Assembly (NCBI GenBank): GCA_011371465.1
Contig: DRQL01000137.1
Span: forward strand, 1 to 8,145
Length of the DNA stretch: 8,145 nucleotides
Origin: Gammaproteobacteria bacterium
GTDB lineage: Bacteria; Pseudomonadota; Gammaproteobacteria; DSM-19610
Reading direction: 5' to 3'
Of this stretch, positions 1 through 6,827 are shown one piece after another. Position numbers and translations under genes: made by a program. Each line of letters starts with the position of its first letter. Within the stretch, counting starts at the first letter, position 1. The notes beneath the pieces are model-generated. The model was not told the origin of the DNA. It did no database searches and saw only the letters and a program-made list of their open reading frames with translations.

Positions 1-313
1 GGTAGGCCTGGGCACGAACGCGCGCGATCTTGATGGGCGTATGAAACAGGGTGTAGGCGACCTGGCAGGCAATCATGTTGGTTTCGTCGCTGTTGGTAAC
101 AGCCAGTATCATGTCCGCGTCTTCGGCACCCGCACGCGTCAGCACCTCCGGGTGCGAGGCCGGGCCGGCGACCGTGCGGATATCGATGCGATCCTGCAGG
201 TCGCGCAGGATTTCGGGGCGGTTATCAACGACGGTGATATCGTTGGCCTCGCTGGCCAGGTTCTGGGCGACGGACCAGCCGACCTGGCCGGCCCCGAGGA
301 TGATGACCTTCAT
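1..313 (-). CDS. trkA: Trk potassium uptake system NAD-binding protein TrkA (N-terminal part, cut by window edge)
   Basis: TrkA is the peripheral cytoplasmic subunit that binds NAD(H)/nucleotides and gates the TrkH/TrkG potassium channel. The minus-strand frame from ATG at 313 stays open to base 1, giving 104 codons of a family usually about 457 residues long. It begins MKVIILGAGQVG, the Rossmann-fold glycine motif at the TrkA N-terminus. Further on come NDITVVD (the first nucleotide-binding strand with its acidic end), an A-S-H-P-E-V-L segment and TNSDETNMIACQVAYTLF, all typical of the first RCK-N domain. The start is fixed by the family N-terminus. It is the last gene of the leftward run, 43 bp after ntrX, so co-transcription with ntrX is likely. 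A small hairpin lies one base before the start codon and no free Shine-Dalgarno sequence is seen. Identification is very secure; only the first half of the first RCK domain is visible. Confidence 0.95.
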   Translation of the reverse strand, partial: MKVIILGAGQVGWSVAQNLASEANDITVVDNRPEILRDLQDRIDIRTVAGPASHPEVLTRAGAEDADMILAVTNSDETNMIACQVAYTLFHTPIKIARVRAQAY

Positions 314-314
314 T

Positions 315-328
315 CAGGGCGGACCCTG
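315..328 (-). promoter_or_regulatory. Short hairpin with UNCG-type tetraloop abutting the trkA start codon
   Basis: On the transcribed (minus) strand this reads CAGGG-TCCG-CCCTG: a perfect 5-bp GC-rich stem closing a UCCG loop, which fits the UNCG tetraloop class. One nucleotide (A) then precedes the trkA ATG. The only purine-rich stretch that could act as ribosome-binding site (AGGG) lies inside the 5' arm. The hairpin could therefore damp trkA translation or make it depend on ribosomes finishing ntrX. No U-tract follows, so it does not look like an intrinsic terminator. The structure is seen in the sequence; the role is inferred. Confidence 0.4.
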
Positions 329-356
329 CAGGCGGCTTTCCGGTATGACGCAGGCA

Positions 357-1730
357 CTAGTCTCCCCCTTTTTTGAAATCGATACCCAGGCCGCGCAGTT
401 TGCGGTACAGGTGGGTGCGTTCCATGCCCACGCGCTTGGCCAGCTTGCCCACGCTGCCGCCCACCTCCTGCAACTGGTGCTGGAGATAGACCTTCTCGAA
501 CTGCTCGCGCGCCTCGCGCAGGGGCAGGTCCAGCGGCAGTGTAGCGCTGGAGCCTCCGGTCTCCCCGCTTTCGCTGACATGCTGCAGCACATCCTCCACC
601 TCATCGACATCGATCACCGGGCCATTGCCCAGGATCAGCAGGCGCTGCACCAGGTTTTTCAGTTCCCGGTTATTGCCGGGCCAACCGTAGTTGCGCAGGC
701 GGTTCTGGGCGGCAATGCTGAATTCCCGGTAAGGCAGGTTTTCCTGCACCACGAAGCGGTCCACGTAGAAATTCAGCAACTCGGGAACGTCTTCACTGTG
801 TTCTCGCAGGGGTGGCACCGTCAGCGGCACCACGTTCAGGTGGTAATAGAGGTCTTCCCGGAAACGACCTTCCCGGACTTCCTGCTCCAGGTCCTTGGAG
901 GTGGTTGCGATCACCCGGATATCCACCGGTACGGGCTCGCTGCCACCCATGCGCAGGAAGGAATGACTCTGGAAGACACTCAGCAGGCGCGACTGGGTCT
1001 GCAGGTCCATGTCGGAAATATTGGTCAACAGCAGGGTGCCGCCATTGGCCTGCTCGAGACGCCCGTAGACGATATTGTCGCCGTCCTCGGAACCGAACAG
1101 CTCGGCGGCCGAATGCTCGGCGGACATGGAACCCACCGCCACCTCGATGAAAGCGTTGTCCCGCAGGGAACTCTGGGCGTGGATATAGCGCGCCACGACC
1201 TCCTTGCCGGCACCGGCTTCACCGCTGATCAGCACCCAGGTGTTGTGCTGCGCGATGCGTCGGGCCTGGTCACGCAGGGCCTGCATGACCTCGCTTTTGC
1301 CGGCCGGTTCGCTGACCGGCTGCGCCTGGCGCTTGAGGCCGATGTTTTCCTGCTGCAGTTTCTCGGATTCGAGTGCCCGCTTGACCACCAGCAGCAGCCG
1401 GGCCAGTGCGATCGGTTTTTCGATAAAGTCATAGGCGCCGAGACGGGTGGCTTCCACCGCGGTCTCCACCGTGGCGTGTCCGGACATGATAATCACGGGG
1501 CAGGGCAGACCACCCCCTTCGGACCACTCGCGCAGCAGCGTGATACCGTCAACATCATCCATCCAGATATCCAGCAGGATCAGGTCCGGGCGGCGCATGC
1601 GCCGTGCCTGGCGCGCGGTTTCACCGCTTTCCGCAACACTGACCTCGAATCCCTCATCCTCGAGGATTTCCTTTACCAGGTTACGGATGTCAGGTTCATC
1701 GTCTACCACCAGGATGTGGCCGGAGGACAT
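357..1730 (-). CDS. ntrX: NtrX-family response regulator (REC - degenerate sigma54-type AAA+ - Fis HTH)
   Basis: This is the DNA-binding response regulator partner of NtrY (457 aa, normal length). Residues 1-120 are a receiver domain: acidic pair D10-D11, phosphoacceptor D54 in LLDIWM, S83 and K105 in FIEKP. Residues about 140-370 are a sigma54-activator-type AAA+ domain with Walker A GEAGAGKE (170-177) and WPGNNREL near the end. Residues about 405-450 form a Fis-like helix-turn-helix; VGMERTHLYRKL closely resembles other NtrX proteins. Oddities: the GAFTGA sigma54-contact loop expected after ELFG (210-213) is missing. Walker B reads LLLTNI (233-238) instead of the usual LFLDEI, losing both acidic residues. 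The second conserved arginine of FREDLYYR is H297. ATP hydrolysis and sigma54 activation are therefore doubtful; it may act as a phosphorylation-controlled DNA-binding regulator. GGGAA sits 5 nt before ATG 1730, supporting the start. It lies 77 bp after ntrY and 43 bp before trkA. Confidence 0.93.
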   Translation of the reverse strand: MSSGHILVVDDEPDIRNLVKEILEDEGFEVSVAESGETARQARRMRRPDLILLDIWMDDVDGITLLREWSEGGGLPCPVIIMSGHATVETAVEATRLGAYDFIEKPIALARLLLVVKRALESEKLQQENIGLKRQAQPVSEPAGKSEVMQALRDQARRIAQHNTWVLISGEAGAGKEVVARYIHAQSSLRDNAFIEVAVGSMSAEHSAAELFGSEDGDNIVYGRLEQANGGTLLLTNISDMDLQTQSRLLSVFQSHSFLRMGGSEPVPVDIRVIATTSKDLEQEVREGRFREDLYYHLNVVPLTVPPLREHSEDVPELLNFYVDRFVVQENLPYREFSIAAQNRLRNYGWPGNNRELKNLVQRLLILGNGPVIDVDEVEDVLQHVSESGETGGSSATLPLDLPLREAREQFEKVYLQHQLQEVGGSVGKLAKRVGMERTHLYRKLRGLGIDFKKGGD

Positions 1731-1789
1731 GTTAATTCCCGTTGCTCATGGAGTCGTTACTGTTTAATTATCACTGAGAATCGCCGGCT

Positions 1790-1795
1790 ATTATA
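1790..1795 (-). promoter_or_regulatory. Possible -10 element of an internal promoter for ntrX
   Basis: The minus strand reads TATAAT, an exact sigma70 -10 hexamer, within the 77-bp ntrY-ntrX gap and about 60 bp upstream of the ntrX ATG. The best -35 at a 16-bp spacer is TTTATC (3 of 6 matches), which overlaps the end of ntrY. A perfect -10 with a weak -35 in an AT-rich gap of a GC-rich region is suggestive only. If real, ntrX and trkA could be expressed independently of the upstream genes. Confidence 0.3.
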
Positions 1796-1807
1796 GAGCA
1801 GCGCGCA

Positions 1808-3988
1808 TTACGATAAAGCTTTTTGGGTTTCAGCATGGAATTGCAACTCGATACAGGCATGATGCTGCGGCGTATTCTGGGCCCGGATCTGGCCATTGTG
1901 CTCTTCCACGATCTTTTTGACGATAGCAAGGCCCAGCCCGGTGCCGCGCGTCTTGGTCGTCACATAGGGCTCGAACAACCGTTCCAGCACCTCGTCCGAA
2001 AAACCGCTGCCATTGTCCTCAAAGGACAGGCCGATATAGCGCTCACCGGCGTCCAGTATCCACCGGGATTTCACCAGTAATTCACCCCGCGGCTGCTGCC
2101 GCACGGCTTCCAGGGCATTACGGAACAGGTTGTGCAGCAGTTGCCGCAGGCGGCCTGCATCGCCGTTCAGCATCGGCACCGGCTCGACCAGGTCCAGCTG
2201 GATGTGCAGCCGGGAGCCCTTGTAGAGGTCGGCCACGTCGCGCAGCAGCTCATACAGGTCCACCGGCTCCAGTTGCAGCATGGGCGCGCGCGCGTAGTCG
2301 CTGAACGCATTGACCATTTCCTTCAGGGTTTCGACCTGCTGCACGATGGTGCGGGTGGCCCTGTCCATGACTTCTGCCTCCTTGCCGCTCATACCGGCCA
2401 GGTACTTGCGGCGCAGCCGTTCCGCCGACAGCTGTATCGGTGTCAACGGGTTCTTGATTTCGTGTGCCAGGCGGCGCGCGACGTCCCCCCAGGCCGCATC
2501 GCGCTGCGCCCGGATCAGGTCGGTCACGTCGTCGAATACCAGCACCTGGCCACCGCTCGATTCATCACTGACGGGCAGGGCGGTGCTGCGGCACAGCAGC
2601 ACCCGGCGACCGGCGCTGTCGAACAGTTCGACCTGCTCTTCCCAGTCCTGGACACCTTCTTCATAGTGCTTGCGCACCAGCGAGAACAGGGGCTCGAGAA
2701 AGGCGTAGCGCTCGGCGATGGTATCCAATGTGTGCCCCAGCTGGCCACTGAGGTCGATACCGAGAATCTGGCAGGCGGCTTCATTGACGGTGCGCAGCTC
2801 ACCGTATGTGCTGATACTCAACACGCCCGAGGAAAGGCTGCCCAGCACGGTTTCCAGGTAGGCGCGCTGCCCCTCCACTTCCTGCTGGCTGCTGTGCGCC
2901 TGGTCACGGGCTTTCGACAGTCGGCGCGTCATGTCGTTGAACAGCCGCACCAGGAAACCGAGTTCATCCTCGCTGGTCACCGGCAGACGCCGGCTGTAGT
3001 CGCCTTCGGCGACGGCGCGCGTGCCTTCCGCCAGGATCCCGATGGGCTCGACCATGCGCCGCGCGGAGTAGAATGCCGCCCACACCGCCGACAACAGGCT
3101 CAGTACCAGTACCAGGGACAGGGTGAGTATGTAGCTGTACTTGAGCGGCTTGCGCAGGTAGGCCAGCTTCCGGTAACGCACCACCTGGTCCTCCACATTG
3201 TCCGCCAGCCTGCTGAGGCGTTCCGGGATGCGGTACAGGGCCTGCAGGGTCAGCGGTTCCACGCCGGACTTGGACACCTGTACCGGCACCACGGCGCGCA
3301 CGTACAGGCCGGAATCCCCGACCGGGTCCAGTCCGACGTAGGAGCGTCCCTGCGCCAGCGACATCAGCGCGTGCCCGCCGGGGCGGCTCGGCACGATGTT
3401 GCTGCCCTCGCTGGTGCTGGAGGCTACGATACGGTTATCCAGGCCGAACACGCTGAGCTCGACGGCGCCGCTCAGCACTCGCAGGTCATACAGGCCGATG
3501 GGAATGGTAGCCGGGGTCATATCCGACACTTCTTCGGCAATCTTTTCCGTGATTTTCAACAGGTCGTTCAGGCGCACGTCCAGTGCGCCACGGCTCAGCT
3601 CGAGCGCATCGTCCAGTGCTTCCTCGATCTGCACGTCGAACCAGGTATCGATACCGCGCTGCAGGAACTGCAGGGAGAAGTAATAGACGATCGAGATCGG
3701 AACCACGGCCAGGATCACGAACGTCACCACCAGCCGCGAGGTCAGGCGCGCCCCCGGCGCGCGCGCCCGGTACTGGGAGACCAGCCAGTACAGGTTGCTG
3801 CCGATCAGGCCGGTCAGCACCACCAGGCCCAGGGCATTGAGCAGCAGCAGCCAGGAGTACAGCTGGCCGAAGCGTTCCGAGTTGTGGGTAGCGTCGCTCA
3901 TCAGGGACAGCGACACCAGCAGCACACCAAACAGCAGCAGCATCGGCCAGATGCCCAGCCGGGAATGCCTTACGGCTTGAGCGGCCAT
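1808..3988 (-). CDS. ntrY: NtrY-family membrane sensor histidine kinase
   Basis: NtrY kinases autophosphorylate on a histidine and pass the phosphate to NtrX. From ATG 3988 the protein has 726 residues, normal for the family. Membrane segments lie at about 13-30, 44-70 and 86-108, followed by an extracytoplasmic region of about 175 residues. A fourth membrane segment (about 285-308) leads into a HAMP domain containing VEPIGILAEGTRAVAEGDY, then a PAS domain (about 375-480). The HisKA domain has LAHEIKNPLTP with phosphoacceptor H509. The HATPase_c domain (about 605-720) has the N box HNLFRNALEA, DNGSGF, and the F/G2 boxes LFEPYVTTKTRGTGLGLAIV. All catalytic motifs look intact. The frame also opens at a GTG at 4036, but ATG 3988 is preferred because it gives the usual NtrY N-terminus and only a 19-bp overlap with the DUF4390 gene upstream, consistent with translational coupling. 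The signal sensed is not evident; redox and nitrogen signals are reported for relatives in other classes. Confidence 0.93.
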   Translation of the reverse strand: MAAQAVRHSRLGIWPMLLLFGVLLVSLSLMSDATHNSERFGQLYSWLLLLNALGLVVLTGLIGSNLYWLVSQYRARAPGARLTSRLVVTFVILAVVPISIVYYFSLQFLQRGIDTWFDVQIEEALDDALELSRGALDVRLNDLLKITEKIAEEVSDMTPATIPIGLYDLRVLSGAVELSVFGLDNRIVASSTSEGSNIVPSRPGGHALMSLAQGRSYVGLDPVGDSGLYVRAVVPVQVSKSGVEPLTLQALYRIPERLSRLADNVEDQVVRYRKLAYLRKPLKYSYILTLSLVLVLSLLSAVWAAFYSARRMVEPIGILAEGTRAVAEGDYSRRLPVTSEDELGFLVRLFNDMTRRLSKARDQAHSSQQEVEGQRAYLETVLGSLSSGVLSISTYGELRTVNEAACQILGIDLSGQLGHTLDTIAERYAFLEPLFSLVRKHYEEGVQDWEEQVELFDSAGRRVLLCRSTALPVSDESSGGQVLVFDDVTDLIRAQRDAAWGDVARRLAHEIKNPLTPIQLSAERLRRKYLAGMSGKEAEVMDRATRTIVQQVETLKEMVNAFSDYARAPMLQLEPVDLYELLRDVADLYKGSRLHIQLDLVEPVPMLNGDAGRLRQLLHNLFRNALEAVRQQPRGELLVKSRWILDAGERYIGLSFEDNGSGFSDEVLERLFEPYVTTKTRGTGLGLAIVKKIVEEHNGQIRAQNTPQHHACIELQFHAETQKALS

Positions 3989-4569
3989 TGCTTCCAGTTG
4001 CCTTTCAGGCTCCACGCCGAACCCAGGTAGGCCCACAGGCGTACCGGCGTGGGCAGGGCTTCCACATCGATATCCGCACGCATGCGCACGACATACCGCC
4101 CTTTCGGGTCCAGCAGCTTGGCATCGATCAGGGGCAGGTCGTACACGTTCCCTATATATTCAAGCGCCTCGTTCATGGTGCGAAAACTGAACTGCGCGCC
4201 GGTACTGAAGTTCCGCACCAGGTAGTAGCGACTCAGGGCATGGTACTGCAGCTTGAAGCGCTGGCGGAGCTCGGCCACCTGCTCGGACCACAGCCACGGG
4301 CGTTCCCGCAGCACCTCGACACGCAACTCGATCAGCAGCGGCACACCGTTGTGCAGGGCGTCATACAGGGTTTCATTGAAATCAAAATCAACGTGGGCGC
4401 CCAGGCGGTACACGCCGTCCACCAGCAGGGTACGGGTATTCGAAATCGTGGTCTCGCGCGCACACAGGGGAGCGGCCAGCAGACACAGTGTCAGTAACAG
4501 GCACACAGCCCGGCAGGACGGGTAACGAACAGCAAAAGCATCCAGCGTATTTTTCGGGTTTAGCGTCAC
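3970..4569 (-). CDS. DUF4390 family exported protein of unknown function
   Basis: This is a 199-residue protein of the DUF4390 family, recognised from its sequence pattern and its place between rsmB and ntrY. A hydrophobic stretch at about residues 22-36 (CLLLTLCLLAAPLCA) ending in a possible signal peptidase I site before RETT indicates export to the periplasm or membrane. There is no proper lipobox. The mature part has the family pattern of a mixed alpha/beta domain: D-F-x-F-N-E, G-V-P-L, a YHALSRYYLV segment, and a C-terminal ALPTPVRLWAYLGSAW leading to a W-K-Q-W ending. No catalytic motif is apparent. The start is GTG at 4569, 12 bp after the rsmB stop, with no strong Shine-Dalgarno, suggesting coupling to rsmB. 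Its 3' end overlaps the ntrY start by 19 bp. The context suggests an envelope partner of NtrY, but that is inference and its biochemical role is unknown. Confidence 0.85.
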   Translation of the reverse strand: MTLNPKNTLDAFAVRYPSCRAVCLLLTLCLLAAPLCARETTISNTRTLLVDGVYRLGAHVDFDFNETLYDALHNGVPLLIELRVEVLRERPWLWSEQVAELRQRFKLQYHALSRYYLVRNFSTGAQFSFRTMNEALEYIGNVYDLPLIDAKLLDPKGRYVVRMRADIDVEALPTPVRLWAYLGSAWSLKGNWKQWPLKP

Positions 4570-4581
4570 AGGCTGTATTTT

Positions 4582-5886
4582 TCAGGCCCTGGTCAGACAG
4601 GCAAAATAGAATCCGTCCATGTCATGCTCGCCGGGCAACAACTGGCGCCCCACCGGCTGTACTTTACCCCACTGTGCCTGCAATGGAAGCTCGCTGGCAT
4701 CCGCGTGCCGTTCCAGGAAGGCCTGCAGGTTATCGCTGTTCTCCTGACGGAATACGGAACAGCTGGTGTACAACAGCATACCGCCAGACGCCAGCAAGGG
4801 CCATAACGACTCCAGCAGGCGCTGCTGCTGTTGTGACAGGCTGCGCAAATCGCTGTGGCGACGCAGGCGCTTGATGTCCGGGTGGCGACGCACTACGCCA
4901 CTGGCAGAGCAGGGCGCATCCAGCAAAATGCGATCAAACGGTCGTTGATCCCACCAGGAGGACGGATCTCCGGCGTCCGCGGCCAGCAAATCGGCCTGCA
5001 GCTGCAAACGCTGCAGGTTGTCCTGCACCTTCTGCAAACGCCTGGCATCGATATCCAGCGCCAGCAGGCGTTGCAGCCGGGGCGCGGTTTCCAGGATATG
5101 CCCGGTTTTGCCACCCGGCGCTGCACAGGCGTCCAGCACCCTGTGCCCGGCCTGCACGTTCAGCAGGGTCGCGCACAATTGCGCAGCGGCGTCCTGTACA
5201 GATACCCGGCCGGCACGAAACCCGGGCAGGCTGTCGACCGCGACGGGCTGCTCCAGGCGCAGTGCCGCCGGCGCAAACGGCTGCTCCCGTGCCTCGATAC
5301 CGGCGGCGCGCAGCTGCTGCAGGTACTCGGCTCGCTCCACCTGCAGGCGGTTTACCCGCACCACCATCGGGGGGCGTTGATTACCGGCTGCCAGGATCTG
5401 TTGCCAGTCATCCGGCCAGTCCTGCTGCAGGCGTTCGATCCACCAGTCCGGGTGCGACCAGCGCGCAACCGCATCGTTGTCGAGGTCCTTCAGCAACCCG
5501 GGCGCCTGACGCTGGGCGTTGCGCAATACCCCGTTCACCATGCCGACCGCCCACTTCTTGCCCAGCTGACGGGCAACCTCCACGGTCTCGCTGACCGCCG
5601 CGTGCGCCGGCAGTTCCAGCATCAGCAGCTGGTACAGCCCGACCAGCAGCAAGGCGTGCAGGTCGCGGTCTTTTTTCTTCAGCGGCTTGCGCAGCAGGCG
5701 GGACAGCAGGGCTTCCAGGCGGTAACTCCAGCGCAGGGTTCCAAACGCCAGTTCCTGTGCCAGCGCGCGCTGGCGCGGGTCATCCAGTACTGCCAGCTGT
5801 CTTTCCAGCAGGCCACCCAGGGACTCACCCTGGTCCAGTACCCGGTGTACGAGCAGTGCGGCAGTTTTGCGGGGCTGGCTGGACAC
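4582..5886 (-). CDS. rsmB: 16S rRNA (cytosine-967-C5)-methyltransferase RsmB
   Basis: RsmB (Sun/Fmu) makes m5C967 in 16S rRNA using S-adenosylmethionine. The 434-residue protein compares with 429 in E. coli and aligns along its length by memory. Residues about 1-140 form the NusB-like RNA-binding domain (including LLVGLYQLL and a GVLRNAQRQ segment). A linker containing NQRPPMVVRVNR leads to the Rossmann methyltransferase domain. SAM-binding motif DACAAPGGK lies at 252-260. The two RNA m5C-methyltransferase cysteines are C326 in DAPCSASG and C376 in TSCSV, matching E. coli C325 and C375. The end DGFYFACLTR is also typical. The likely start is GTG at 5886, 12 bp after the fmt stop, with only a weak ribosome-binding site, so translation is probably coupled to fmt. 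It sits in the conserved def-fmt-rsmB order. Confidence 0.97.
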   Translation of the reverse strand: MSSQPRKTAALLVHRVLDQGESLGGLLERQLAVLDDPRQRALAQELAFGTLRWSYRLEALLSRLLRKPLKKKDRDLHALLLVGLYQLLMLELPAHAAVSETVEVARQLGKKWAVGMVNGVLRNAQRQAPGLLKDLDNDAVARWSHPDWWIERLQQDWPDDWQQILAAGNQRPPMVVRVNRLQVERAEYLQQLRAAGIEAREQPFAPAALRLEQPVAVDSLPGFRAGRVSVQDAAAQLCATLLNVQAGHRVLDACAAPGGKTGHILETAPRLQRLLALDIDARRLQKVQDNLQRLQLQADLLAADAGDPSSWWDQRPFDRILLDAPCSASGVVRRHPDIKRLRRHSDLRSLSQQQQRLLESLWPLLASGGMLLYTSCSVFRQENSDNLQAFLERHADASELPLQAQWGKVQPVGRQLLPGEHDMDGFYFACLTRA

Positions 5887-5898
5887 GCTGACCGGGGC

Positions 5899-6819
5899 TT
5901 ACCCGAACACCACTCCGTCGACTGTGCGGGCATTGAGGAAATCCGCCGCGCTGAGCCGTCTGGCACCGGGCATCTGTATCTCCAGCAGGCGCAGGCAACC
6001 GTTGCCGCAACCCACGTCGATGCCCTCTTTGCCGGCGGCCACCACTTGCCCCGGAAGTCCGGAGCCCTCGACGGCGCGCGCCTCCCAGATACGCAGTGTT
6101 TTACCGTTATACCCGGTGTGGGCTACCGGCCAGGGATTGAAGGCCCGCACCTGGCGCTCCAGGCGGTCCGCATCCTGCCGCCAGTCGATTCCTGCCTCGC
6201 TTTTATCCAGTTTAGCGGCATAGGTCACCTGCGACTCGTCCTGGATGCGCGCTGCGAGTGCATCTTTTTCCAGGTCATCGAGGTGCGCCGCCAGCAGCTC
6301 GGCGGCCAGCCGGCTCAGGCGATCGTGCAGGCTTCCCCCGGTGTCGTCGCTGCGGATCTCCGTTTTGACTTCGGCCAGTACCGGCCCCGAGTCCAGGCCC
6401 GCTTCCATCTGCATCAGGCACACCCCCGTCTCCCGGTCACCGGCAAGAATCGCGCGCTGAATGGGCGCCGCACCGCGCCAGCGCGGCAGCAGGGACGCGT
6501 GCAGGTTCACACAGCCGTGGCCGGGCAGATCCAGTACCGCCTGGGGGAGAATCAGTCCGTAGGCCACCACCACCATCAGGTCGGGCCGGAGTTCGGCCAG
6601 CTGCTGTTGCGCGTCCGCGGGCTTGAGGCTGAGTGGCTGAAAGACCGGAATGTCGTGCTGCAGGGCCAGCTGTTTCACCGGGCCCGCGGCGAGCTTGCGC
6701 CCGCGCCCGGCCGGGCGGTCAGGCTGGCAGTAGACGCCCACCACCGGGTGGCGGCTGTCCAGCAGGGCCTGCAGTACGGGTACCGAAAAATCCGGCGTAC
6801 CCGCGAACACCACGCGCAT
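5899..6819 (-). CDS. fmt: Methionyl-tRNA formyltransferase Fmt
   Basis: Fmt transfers a formyl group from 10-formyltetrahydrofolate to Met-tRNA(fMet), preparing it for bacterial translation initiation. From ATG 6819 it has 306 residues (E. coli 315). Early motifs are VVFAGTPDF and QPDRPAGRG. The formyltransferase core holds AYGLILP, then V-N-L-H-A-S-L-L-P-R-W-R-G-A-A-P-I-Q with catalytic Asn and His, and MEAGLDSGP with catalytic Asp (residues 105, 107 and 143 in this numbering). The C-terminal domain contains RAFNPWPV. A second ATG lies two codons upstream at 6825. The downstream one is preferred because GAGG (overlapping the def stop) is 6 nt from it but directly abuts the upstream ATG. The gene follows def almost immediately, so the two are co-transcribed and functionally paired: one adds and the other removes the formyl group. 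Confidence 0.97.
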   Translation of the reverse strand: MRVVFAGTPDFSVPVLQALLDSRHPVVGVYCQPDRPAGRGRKLAAGPVKQLALQHDIPVFQPLSLKPADAQQQLAELRPDLMVVVAYGLILPQAVLDLPGHGCVNLHASLLPRWRGAAPIQRAILAGDRETGVCLMQMEAGLDSGPVLAEVKTEIRSDDTGGSLHDRLSRLAAELLAAHLDDLEKDALAARIQDESQVTYAAKLDKSEAGIDWRQDADRLERQVRAFNPWPVAHTGYNGKTLRIWEARAVEGSGLPGQVVAAGKEGIDVGCGNGCLRLLEIQMPGARRLSAADFLNARTVDGVVFG

Positions 6820-6827
6820 CGTCATCC

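Noticed and set aside
75..1796. 573-codon open frame on the plus strand opposite ntrX
   Set aside because: It lies antisense to a clearly recognised response regulator, its product resembles no known protein, and it is rich in His/Gln/Ala as expected from the complement of GC-rich codons. It is a shadow frame.
2132..4030. 632-codon open frame on the plus strand opposite ntrY
   Set aside because: It runs entirely antisense to a kinase with all its catalytic motifs. The His/Gln-rich composition and lack of recognisable domains mark it as a by-product of codon bias.
3989..4036. Sixteen-codon N-terminal extension of NtrY from a GTG at 4036
   Set aside because: It would extend the overlap with the DUF4390 gene to 67 bp, lacks a ribosome-binding site and adds residues not typical of NtrY. 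The ATG at 3988 is favoured.
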